Shown: positions 1-5,117 of the stretch, piece by piece
Numbering within the stretch: position 1 is the first letter of the stretch
Layout: each line of letters starts with the position of its first letter
NCBI GenBank assembly: GCA_009783975.1
Contig: WRCL01000073.1
Location: 1-7,914 of the forward strand
Length of the DNA: 7,914 bases
Direction: 5' to 3'
From: Micrococcales bacterium
GTDB lineage: Bacteria; Actinomycetota; Actinomycetes; Actinomycetales; Cellulomonadaceae
Notes under the pieces: model-generated
Told to the model about the DNA's origin: nothing
Databases searched by the model: none
The model's input: only the letters and a program-made list of their open reading frames with translations
Translations under genes and position numbers: made by a program

Positions 1-179
1 GAGATCGTGAACACCCGGTCGTCGAAGATCCCGTCCAGCCGTGCGCGCAACCCGCCGAACAGCGCGTCGAGGGCAGCCACGACAGCGATCGGCAGGTACG
101 GGCGCAGCTCGACAGGGACCTCAGGTTGGAGCACCAGCCCGACGACGATCCCGACGACCAGGCCGATCACCGCAATCAT
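1..179 (-). CDS. sbp: Small basic protein (DUF1290/Sbp family), N-terminal part only
   Basis: The reading frame starts at ATG 179-177 and runs off the left edge after 59 codons; the family is usually about 110 aa, so roughly half is visible. The product begins with a glycine- and valine-rich hydrophobic segment (residues 2-17, MIAVIGLVVGIVVGLVL), followed by a short polar turn and a second apolar stretch ending in AALDALFGGLRARLDGIFDD, which is the characteristic DUF1290 signature. It is an integral membrane protein of unknown biochemical role. In Bacillus subtilis, sbp and the DUF881 genes ylxW/ylxX lie between divIB and ftsA, so a link to division or the envelope is suspected but not shown. 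Its ATG overlaps the TGA of the upstream DUF881 gene (ATGA), implying translational coupling. By analogy with Mycobacterium tuberculosis Rv1824-Rv1826, a second DUF881 gene and gcvH may follow outside the window (inference). Confidence 0.85.
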   Translation of the reverse strand, partial: MIAVIGLVVGIVVGLVLQPEVPVELRPYLPIAVVAALDALFGGLRARLDGIFDDRVFTI

Positions 180-1006
180 GGTCCACCCTCTCGTCGTTCC
201 TGCGCGTACCGCAACGTCACCTGGCCAGCCCCAGGCAACGACAGGCGGTCGTCGACAGCCACCTGCACACCAATACCGTACGTCGCGTGGAGCGTCGCCA
301 GGTGCTGACCCGCTGGGGACACGCCCAAGGCGCGTGAGAGCGTCTCAGGGTCACCGACGGCCTGCACGGTGTACGGGCTGGTCATCGGCTGCAGGTCCAC
401 GAGCACGACGGTCCGGGTCGAACGGATCGCGGTGAGGCTGGTCATACGCACGTCGTTGACAGTCACCGCCTCGGCCCCGGCGTCCCACAGCGCGTTGACG
501 ACCACACGCAGGTCCACGTCTTGGACCCTGCTCGCCGGGTCCCAGGCGTCGGCGGCGTCGGTGAGCACCACCTGCACCCCGGGGCCGCTGGCAGCCACGG
601 CCCCTGAGGGCACCGCGTCCTGGCGCAGCTGGGCCAGCAGCGCCGGGTCCTCTTCGGCGAGCGCCGCTGCCTGGAGCCGGTGCAGCTCGGTGCTCGTCGT
701 GCTGATCGCCACCCTGGCCCCAGCGGCGCGCTGGCGCTGGGCGGTGATCTCCTGTTCCAGCAGCGTCCGCGCCCGGACCGCGCCAGGTTCGCTCTGGCGC
801 AGGTTGACCGCAGCCACGGTGAGCCCGGTACCGAGCAGGACGGCCAGCGCCACGACCACCGTCGTGCCCACCGGCCGCCGCTGGGGCTCGCCGTCCTGGC
901 GCCGGCGGGCCGCCTCGCGGTACCCGGGGTCCAGCGGCCGGCGGTAGACCTCCTCCAGCAGCGTCATCGATTCTGACAGCGGTGCCAGGCTGTGACGCGG
1001 GCTCAT
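176..1006 (-). CDS. DUF881 family membrane-anchored protein
   Basis: A 276-aa protein. I chose ATG 1006-1004 because it overlaps the stop of the upstream phosphatidyltransferase gene (ATGA); the frame stays open further upstream, but that part only mirrors the neighbouring gene. Visible order: a charged cytoplasmic N-terminus (1-45), a single transmembrane helix (about 46-67, VVVALAVLLGTGLTVAAV), an Ala/Glu/Arg-rich probable coiled coil (about 72-118), then the DUF881 domain (about 139-268). The domain has a GPGVQVVLTD strand, the segment DVDLRVVVNALWDAGAEAVT with its NDVRMT continuation, and PYTVQAVGD. The type II topology puts the DUF881 domain outside the membrane. Function is unknown. The family recurs beside Sbp in Actinobacteria (Rv1823, Rv1825) and near division genes in Bacillus (ylxW, ylxX). 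An envelope or division role is inference from context only. Confidence 0.88.
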   Translation of the reverse strand: MSPRHSLAPLSESMTLLEEVYRRPLDPGYREAARRRQDGEPQRRPVGTTVVVALAVLLGTGLTVAAVNLRQSEPGAVRARTLLEQEITAQRQRAAGARVAISTTSTELHRLQAAALAEEDPALLAQLRQDAVPSGAVAASGPGVQVVLTDAADAWDPASRVQDVDLRVVVNALWDAGAEAVTVNDVRMTSLTAIRSTRTVVLVDLQPMTSPYTVQAVGDPETLSRALGVSPAGQHLATLHATYGIGVQVAVDDRLSLPGAGQVTLRYAQERREGGP

Positions 1007-1581
1007 GCGGTGCTCCCCAACAGCCGGCGCGCCTGGACGAGGTAGAACACCCCAGAGGTCCAGTACAGCCCCACACCCCACAGCGCCGCAGCCCAGCCAA
1101 GCCCGGCGACGGTCGTCGTCACCACCTGTGGCGCCGAACCGAGGATCTGGGCGAGCAGCAGCAGCGGGAAGGCGTACAGCAGCATCAACGTGCCGGTCTT
1201 GCCCGCCAGGTGCACCGGCAGCGGGGCCCACCCGCCCCGCATGACGACGAGCTGGACGACCCCCAGCGCCGCGTCACGGGCGAGAAGCACGACGACCAAC
1301 CACACAGGCACCACGTCACGCCACGCGAGCGCGATGATCGTCACGACGATGAACAACCGGTCTGCAACAGGGTCGAGCAGCTGCCCGAGCCGTGAGACCT
1401 GCCCCAGACGACGGGCCAGCACCCCGTCCAACCAGTCACTGGCTCCGCTGACCGCCAGCACGACCAGCGCCGCGACGTCCTGGCGCCGGGCCAGCAGCAC
1501 CGCGAACACCGGCACCATGACCAGCCGGGCTGCTGAGATCGCGTTGGGCACCGTGAGCACCCGGTTCGTCGCGACGTCCAC
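1003..1581 (-). CDS. CDP-alcohol phosphatidyltransferase (PgsA-like)
   Basis: A 192-aa integral membrane enzyme that would transfer a phosphatidyl group from CDP-diacylglycerol to an alcohol acceptor, releasing CMP. The family signature D-x2-D-G-x2-A-R-x8-G-x3-D-x3-D is complete: D49, D52, G53, A56, R57, G66, D70 and D74. The start TVPNAISAARL (10-20) is typical of PgsA-type phosphatidylglycerophosphate synthases. Hydrophobic segments lie near 17-30, 36-46, 76-87, 92-108, 130-147 and 153-172, fitting a six-helix family member. The start is GTG 1581-1579: AGGAGG at 1586-1591 (minus strand) lies four bases upstream and an in-frame stop follows just beyond it. It is the first gene of the three-gene minus operon and matches Rv1822 (annotated pgsA2) in position. 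The acceptor alcohol cannot be read from the sequence: glycerol-3-phosphate is likely, but inositol phosphate or others are possible. Confidence 0.9.
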   Translation of the reverse strand: MDVATNRVLTVPNAISAARLVMVPVFAVLLARRQDVAALVVLAVSGASDWLDGVLARRLGQVSRLGQLLDPVADRLFIVVTIIALAWRDVVPVWLVVVLLARDAALGVVQLVVMRGGWAPLPVHLAGKTGTLMLLYAFPLLLLAQILGSAPQVVTTTVAGLGWAAALWGVGLYWTSGVFYLVQARRLLGSTA

Positions 1582-1585
1582 TGGC

Positions 1586-1591
1586 CCTCCT
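1586..1591 (-). promoter_or_regulatory. Ribosome binding site of the phosphatidyltransferase gene
   Basis: On the minus strand the bases read AGGAGG, four bases before GTG 1581-1579. This strong Shine-Dalgarno match decides the GTG start, because the next upstream codons in frame end in TGA at 1593-1591. Confidence 0.75.
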
Positions 1592-1604
1592 CACTGACAG
1601 CCCG

Positions 1605-1610
1605 ATCCTA
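1605..1610 (-). promoter_or_regulatory. Candidate -10 element for the minus-strand operon
   Basis: The minus strand reads TAGGAT here, a good match to the actinobacterial -10 pattern TAnnnT. It lies about 24 bases before the GTG start, so transcription would begin close to the ribosome binding site. No TTGACA-like -35 is present at 16-19 bases spacing (that stretch is GC-only), so the assignment rests on the -10 alone. Confidence 0.3.
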
Positions 1611-1898
1611 TGGTGTCCACTGGCCACGGGCGGACTCGGGTTGCCGCACCAAGCCGGTTCGCTCATTGGTCGGGTTCCTCGTGATCGTCGGGGCTCCGTT
1701 GGCTGGTGGGATCGTCTTGGTGGTGCGGTCCGAGCCGCGCCGTTGCGCTGCGGGCTGGACCCGTCGGGCCGGTGCGAGGCGGCGGGCGCGCCGGACCCGG
1801 TACCATGAGGCCCACCCGGAGCTTGTCGCACCGACGTCTGCGCGGTGCCGTCGCCTGTGCGTGGTACCAGCTGCCAACGTCGTGCCTGCGGCCGCCCG

Positions 1899-1948
1899 AC
1901 GTCAGCCGGCGGTCGGTCAGGGCTCCCCCACCTGATCGGCTCTGACGT
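1899..1948 (+). promoter_or_regulatory. Long leader hairpin upstream of the DEAD-box helicase gene
   Basis: The outer arms ACGTCAG (1899-1905) and CTGACGT (1942-1948) pair perfectly over 7 bp. After a five-base bulge (1906-1910), the inner arms 1911-1921 (GGTCGGTCAGG) and 1931-1941 (CCTGATCGGCT) pair over 11 bp, three of them G-U, closing a nine-base loop (1922-1930). Three G-U pairs favour an RNA rather than a DNA function. The base of the stem is 19 bases before ATG 1968. No U-run follows, so it is not an intrinsic terminator. It could control translation, stability or autoregulation of the helicase mRNA (inference). Confidence 0.5.
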
Positions 1949-1967
1949 GCGTGACCTGCCTCCTGAC

Positions 1968-3707
1968 ATGCCCTGCGACGGTTTTGGCGACCTTGGGCTG
2001 CCTGGCGCGCTCGTCGCCGCGACGGCCCGGCTCGGGTTCGCCGTGCCGACCCCGATCCAGGCTGCGGCAGTCCCCCGGCTCGTGGCAGGGCACGACCTCG
2101 TCGGGGTTGCCGGCACCGGGACCGGCAAGACCGCCGCGTTCGGCCTGCCGCTGCTGGCCACGGTCGACCCCGACCTGCAGGCGGTCCAGGCCCTGGTGCT
2201 CGCGCCCACACGTGAGCTGGCCCTGCAGGTCGCCGACGCCCTGGCGTCGTTCGCGGTGCAGCTTGATGGTGTCCAGGTCGTCGCGGTGTATGGCGGGGCA
2301 CCATACCTGCCGCAAAAACGTGCCCTGGCTGCTGGGGCGCAGGTCGTCGTCGGGACCCCAGGGCGGGTGATCGACCACCTCGAACGCGGGACGTTACGCC
2401 TGGACCAGGTGCGGTACCTCGTGCTCGACGAGGCTGACGAGATGCTCGCGATGGGGTTCGCCGAAGACGTCGACACCATCGTGGCTGCCGCGGCGCCGGA
2501 CCGTCAGACTGCGTTGTTCTCCGCGACGATGCCCCCAGCGATCCAGGCGGTCGCCGCCGCCCACCTCACCGCACCGGTCCAGGTGGACGTCGGCGGCAAG
2601 GTCGGCACGACCACCGAGACGACCCACCGCTATGCGACTGTCCCCCACCGGGTCAAGACCGCCGCGCTGCGCCGGGTGCTGGCGATCACCGACGCTGCGG
2701 CGACCTTGGTGTTCGTCCGCACGAGGGAAGCAGCCGAACAGGTCGGCTCTGAGCTTGTCGAGCACGGGCTCGCCGCGGCGTACCTGTCCGGTGATGTCGC
2801 CCAGGCCGAACGTGAACGGATCGTCGCCCGCCTGCGCGACGGGGCGCTGGACGTCGTGGTCGCCACCGACGTCGCCGCACGCGGCCTGGACGTGGACCGG
2901 GTGGGCCTGGTGGTGAACATGGACCTGCCTGGTGAACCTGAGACCTACGTGCACCGCACCGGCCGCACAGGCCGGGCCGGACGTACCGGGGAGGCGCTGA
3001 CGTTCGTCACACCGACCGAGACGGCCCGCCTACGACGTATCGAACGGGCTCTGCGGCTCACGCTGGTGCCCACGGTGGTTCCCTCAGCCAGCGAGGTCGC
3101 CGCGGCGCGCACCGCCCGCCTGCTGGAGCGCGCAGCTGCCTGGGACGGCAACCTCGCGACCTACCGCGACGCGGTCGCCGCCGAGCTGGACAACACAGGC
3201 ACTGACGCGCTGGACCTGCTCGTGCGGGTCGCCGCGGTCGCCAGCGCCGGTGCCCCAGACGCTGGCGCAGACGCCGAGCTCGACACGACTTTGGCCACCG
3301 CACGGCACAAAGCCGACCGTGGGCCAGACCAACGCCGTCGCGACGACAGGCCACGCGACGACCGTCCGCCCCGGCACCGCTCTGGCCGTCCCCGCGTCCC
3401 GGCCGGCGACCGCACCGTGTACAAGGTCGCCGTCGGGCACCGTGACGGGATCGGCCCAGGTGCGCTCGTCGGTGCCCTCACCGGCGAAGGTGGTCTCACC
3501 GGGGACCAGATCGGCAAGATCCACATGTTCTCCAGCTTCTCCCTCGTCGACATCCCCGGGGGGTTGGCGCCCGAGGCTGCTGAGCGGATCGCCCGGGCAC
3601 GGGTTGCTGGGCGCCGGCTCAACCTGCGGCCCGACACCGGACCCGAGCGTCCCGACCAACGTCCTCGCCGTCCGGCGCCGCGGCGGGCCAGGCCTGGCTC
3701 GCGCTGA
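1968..3707 (+). CDS. deaD: DEAD-box ATP-dependent RNA helicase with DbpA-like RNA-binding domain
   Basis: A 579-aa RNA helicase that would unwind RNA with ATP, as DeaD/CsdA does in ribosome assembly, cold adaptation and mRNA decay. All core motifs are visible: Q motif FAVPTPIQ (24-31), motif I AGTGTGKT (48-55), Ia PTREL (80-84), Ib TPGR (130-133), II DEAD (154-157), III SAT (185-187), IV LVFVRT (247-252), V VATDVAARGLDV (298-309) and VI HRTGRTGRAG (329-338). A basic, Arg/Asp-rich linker (about 446-478) leads to a DbpA-type RNA-binding domain (about 482-555: TVYKVAVGHRDGI, IGKIHMFSSFSLVDIP), followed by a basic tail. ATG 1968 is preferred because the family begins a few residues before the FGDLGL segment. 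GTG 1947 or GTG 1845 would add non-conserved residues, and GTG 1947 falls inside the hairpin. No clear Shine-Dalgarno precedes any of them, so the start is the least certain part. Confidence 0.93.
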   Translation: MPCDGFGDLGLPGALVAATARLGFAVPTPIQAAAVPRLVAGHDLVGVAGTGTGKTAAFGLPLLATVDPDLQAVQALVLAPTRELALQVADALASFAVQLDGVQVVAVYGGAPYLPQKRALAAGAQVVVGTPGRVIDHLERGTLRLDQVRYLVLDEADEMLAMGFAEDVDTIVAAAAPDRQTALFSATMPPAIQAVAAAHLTAPVQVDVGGKVGTTTETTHRYATVPHRVKTAALRRVLAITDAAATLVFVRTREAAEQVGSELVEHGLAAAYLSGDVAQAERERIVARLRDGALDVVVATDVAARGLDVDRVGLVVNMDLPGEPETYVHRTGRTGRAGRTGEALTFVTPTETARLRRIERALRLTLVPTVVPSASEVAAARTARLLERAAAWDGNLATYRDAVAAELDNTGTDALDLLVRVAAVASAGAPDAGADAELDTTLATARHKADRGPDQRRRDDRPRDDRPPRHRSGRPRVPAGDRTVYKVAVGHRDGIGPGALVGALTGEGGLTGDQIGKIHMFSSFSLVDIPGGLAPEAAERIARARVAGRRLNLRPDTGPERPDQRPRRPAPRRARPGSR

Positions 3708-3751
3708 GATACGTTGGTGTCAGCGCTCCACTCCGCCGCCGGCGCATGGCA

Positions 3752-3763
3752 CACTGGCCAGTG
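3752..3763. promoter_or_regulatory. Perfect 12-bp palindrome upstream of the ligase operon, possible operator
   Basis: CACTGGCCAGTG is a perfect inverted repeat in the 79-base gap between the helicase and the four-gene operon, 23 bases before ATG 3787. Its position fits an operator or the 5' end of the operon mRNA. I see no convincing -10/-35 pair in the gap: TACGTT at 3711-3716 is a possible -10, without a partner -35. Its half CACTGGCC recurs twice near 1576-1625. Confidence 0.35.
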
Positions 3764-3774
3764 CTCATTGACGC

Positions 3775-3782
3775 AGGAGAGG
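3775..3782 (+). promoter_or_regulatory. Ribosome binding site of the first operon gene
   Basis: AGGAGAGG lies four bases before ATG 3787, with AGGAG seven bases from it. An in-frame GTG at 3784 directly precedes the ATG, but the spacing favours the ATG. Confidence 0.75.
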
Positions 3783-3786
3783 TGTG

Positions 3787-4389
3787 ATGGCCAGGACGCT
3801 GGTGTTCGGCCTTGGCGGCCAGAGGTACCCCGCGGTGCCGACGAAAGTCGACCGCAAGAAGCTGTATGGGTGGTCCGAGACGGTCGCCGTCGACGACGAC
3901 GGCAACACGTTGCAGGTCGCAGCCGTCGACGCGACAGGCACGATCGTCATCCCTGCTGGTGGGGTGGGGTTCGGGCTGCTCGATGTCGACGAACGGTGGG
4001 TCGAACGCTCGGCGCTGCACGCGGTGACCGCCGACGGGGCCGACGCCGAACCGGTGCCGTCCAGCTTTGACGCACCGGTCGAGCTCACCGACACCGCGAC
4101 CCCTGACGACCTGCTCGCCCACGCCATCACCGCGGTGTACCAGCTCGTCGACGCACCTGACGGGTTCTGTGAGGCGGTCGGCGACCAGATCTACCGTTTT
4201 GACTATTCCTTCCGTGCCGGTTACACCGCCTCCCCCGCGTTCGTGCTCGTCAGCGACGGTGTGGTGTTCCTGCTCGTCGGCCGGCACACGCCGTTCGAGC
4301 TTGTCGGCCTGGACCAGCCCGCTGTTGTCGTCGACGACGAGGCCGACCAGGCCGATGACGACGACGAGATCGACTTCTCGATGATGTGA
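3787..4389 (+). CDS. Uncharacterised 200-aa protein, first gene of the ligase operon
   Basis: I do not recognise a named domain. Numbering from ATG 3787, the protein has no signal peptide or transmembrane helix and looks like a soluble alpha/beta protein. A basic N-terminal part holds DRKKLYGWSETVAVDDDGN. Then comes a beta-rich segment with GTIVIPAGGVGFGLLDVD and WVERS, then a region with AITAVYQLVDAP, QIYRFDYSFRAGY and AFVLVSDGVVFLLVGR. The end is a highly acidic tail (about 177-195, mostly Asp and Glu) closing with DFSMM. The many aromatic and glycine motifs suggest a constrained fold rather than a spurious frame. A good Shine-Dalgarno, normal codon use and an 8-base gap to the next gene support it as a real gene. 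The acidic tail may mimic nucleic acid or bind a partner such as the ligase; that is inference. Confidence 0.82.
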   Translation: MARTLVFGLGGQRYPAVPTKVDRKKLYGWSETVAVDDDGNTLQVAAVDATGTIVIPAGGVGFGLLDVDERWVERSALHAVTADGADAEPVPSSFDAPVELTDTATPDDLLAHAITAVYQLVDAPDGFCEAVGDQIYRFDYSFRAGYTASPAFVLVSDGVVFLLVGRHTPFELVGLDQPAVVVDDEADQADDDDEIDFSMM

Positions 4390-4397
4390 GGTAGCCG

Positions 4398-5117
4398 GTG
4401 TCCCTGCGTTCTTTGAACCTCGCCAACGACCACCAGCGTGACGCCGTCGTCGGTTTCGGCGCTGCCCCGACGACGACGACCGTGACGATGGTGCTGCCCG
4501 ACGGCACCGCACCTGTGCGGCGCAAGTACCTCAAGACCACCGCCCGGCTGGACCGTCTGGTCGCCGACGCCGGGGACCTGCTCGCCCTCGGGCACGCGAT
4601 CGTCGACTCCGACGTCGACGTCGACATCGAGCAGGTCGGCCGCCCTCTGACCAACACCCACCGGATCTACGTCGCCGACGACGGTGCGATCGCGTACCGG
4701 GTCACCCTCCAGCAGGTCATCCACCTCCCCGACGGGAGCGAGAAAGAACGCCGTGACGCGACGAAAGCACCGTCGAACGTCGCCGCGGAGGACAGCCCGA
4801 TCCGCTGGAGCGGACGGCTGTTCCCCAAAGCTGACGCCTTGCGCAAGTTCGTGTTCACCAAGGCGTACCAGGTGCGGCACAACTCGGGCCTGACCTACGA
4901 CTTCTTGTACGCGATGGCCAAACAGCTGCACGAGGCTGACGCGTTGATGTTCGTCGGCTCTGGACCCAAAGGCGTCGGCCCGATGGTCCTGACCACCGGG
5001 GGCGAGCCGTACCGGGGTTTCCTCGAAGGCCGGGTCGACGGCGAGCGTTACGCCCTGGTGCTGCACCTGACCAACCTTGAGCTCAAAGCCCTGGTGAGCG
5101 AGGAGGACGCGTCATGA
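4398..5117 (+). CDS. Uncharacterised 239-aa protein upstream of the ligase gene
   Basis: No family recognised. The start is GTG 4398, six bases after GAGG (4388-4391). Residues 1-60 include a TTTTVTMVLPDG strand and the basic stretch RRKYLKTTARLDRL. Residues about 66-80 are Asp-rich (VDSDVDVDIEQV). Residues 84-110 look like paired beta strands (THRIYVADDGAIAYRVTLQQVI). The C-terminal half looks the most structured: IRWSGRLFPKADALRKFVFTK (about 135-155), YDFLYAMAKQLHEADALMFVGSGPKG (about 167-191), GFLEGRVDGERYALVLHLTNLELKAL (about 207-232). There is no signal peptide, membrane helix or cysteine. The stop overlaps the ligase start (ATGA), and its last codons carry the ligase ribosome binding site, so the two are probably made together and may form a complex (inference). 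The basic patches would suit a nucleic-acid partner, but nothing here proves it. Confidence 0.82.
   Translation: MSLRSLNLANDHQRDAVVGFGAAPTTTTVTMVLPDGTAPVRRKYLKTTARLDRLVADAGDLLALGHAIVDSDVDVDIEQVGRPLTNTHRIYVADDGAIAYRVTLQQVIHLPDGSEKERRDATKAPSNVAAEDSPIRWSGRLFPKADALRKFVFTKAYQVRHNSGLTYDFLYAMAKQLHEADALMFVGSGPKGVGPMVLTTGGEPYRGFLEGRVDGERYALVLHLTNLELKALVSEEDAS

Larger units (their letters stand above)
1576..1625. repeat. Direct repeat of an 11-mer around the start of the minus operon
   Basis: GTCCACTGGCC occurs at 1576-1586 and again at 1615-1625, start to start 39 bases. The first copy covers the GTG start of the phosphatidyltransferase gene; the second lies just upstream of the candidate -10. The inner core CACTGGCC is also half of the palindrome at 3752-3763. 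This could be paired binding sites for a regulator, or chance in GC-rich DNA. Confidence 0.35.
1582..1967. other. Divergent intergenic region between the phospholipid synthase and helicase genes
   Basis: This 386-base stretch separates two divergent genes. It holds the ribosome binding site and candidate -10 of the minus operon at one end, and a strong inverted repeat (1899-1948) close to the helicase start at the other. A plus-strand TACCAT at 1801-1806 could be a -10 for the helicase (leader of about 155 bases), but no -35 accompanies it. TGGTACCA (1862-1869) is an 8-bp palindrome, and GGTACCA also occurs at 1799-1805. Several short open frames cross the region on both strands; their Arg/Pro/Ala-rich translations resemble no protein I know and I do not call them as genes. 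Confidence 0.6.

Noticed and set aside
1608..1877. Minus-strand 89-codon open frame in the intergenic region
   Set aside because: It is Arg/Ala/Thr-rich, has no ribosome binding site and no recognisable fold, and covers the likely promoter region.
1666..1935. Plus-strand 89-codon open frame with a hydrophobic start
   Set aside because: The first 20 residues look like a membrane segment, but the rest is Arg/Ala-rich noise. It has a TTG start with no Shine-Dalgarno and ends inside the leader hairpin.
1805..1945. Possible 46-codon leader peptide before the helicase
   Set aside because: Its ATG overlaps the candidate -10 and lacks a ribosome binding site; the translation shows no regulatory codon run.
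1436..2479. Long minus-strand open frame of 347 codons
   Set aside because: It overlaps both the phosphatidyltransferase and the helicase genes. Its Ser/Arg/Pro/Thr-rich translation is typical of an antisense shadow in GC-rich DNA.
4601..4630. Tandem GTCGAC-like hexamers
   Set aside because: They encode an Asp/Val repeat in the 239-aa protein and are explained by codon use, not by a separate repeat element.
4221..5066. Minus-strand 281-codon open frame opposite the two unknown genes
   Set aside because: It is the antisense shadow of Asp/Val-rich coding sequence and has no family resemblance. The plus-strand genes have proper ribosome binding sites and coupling.
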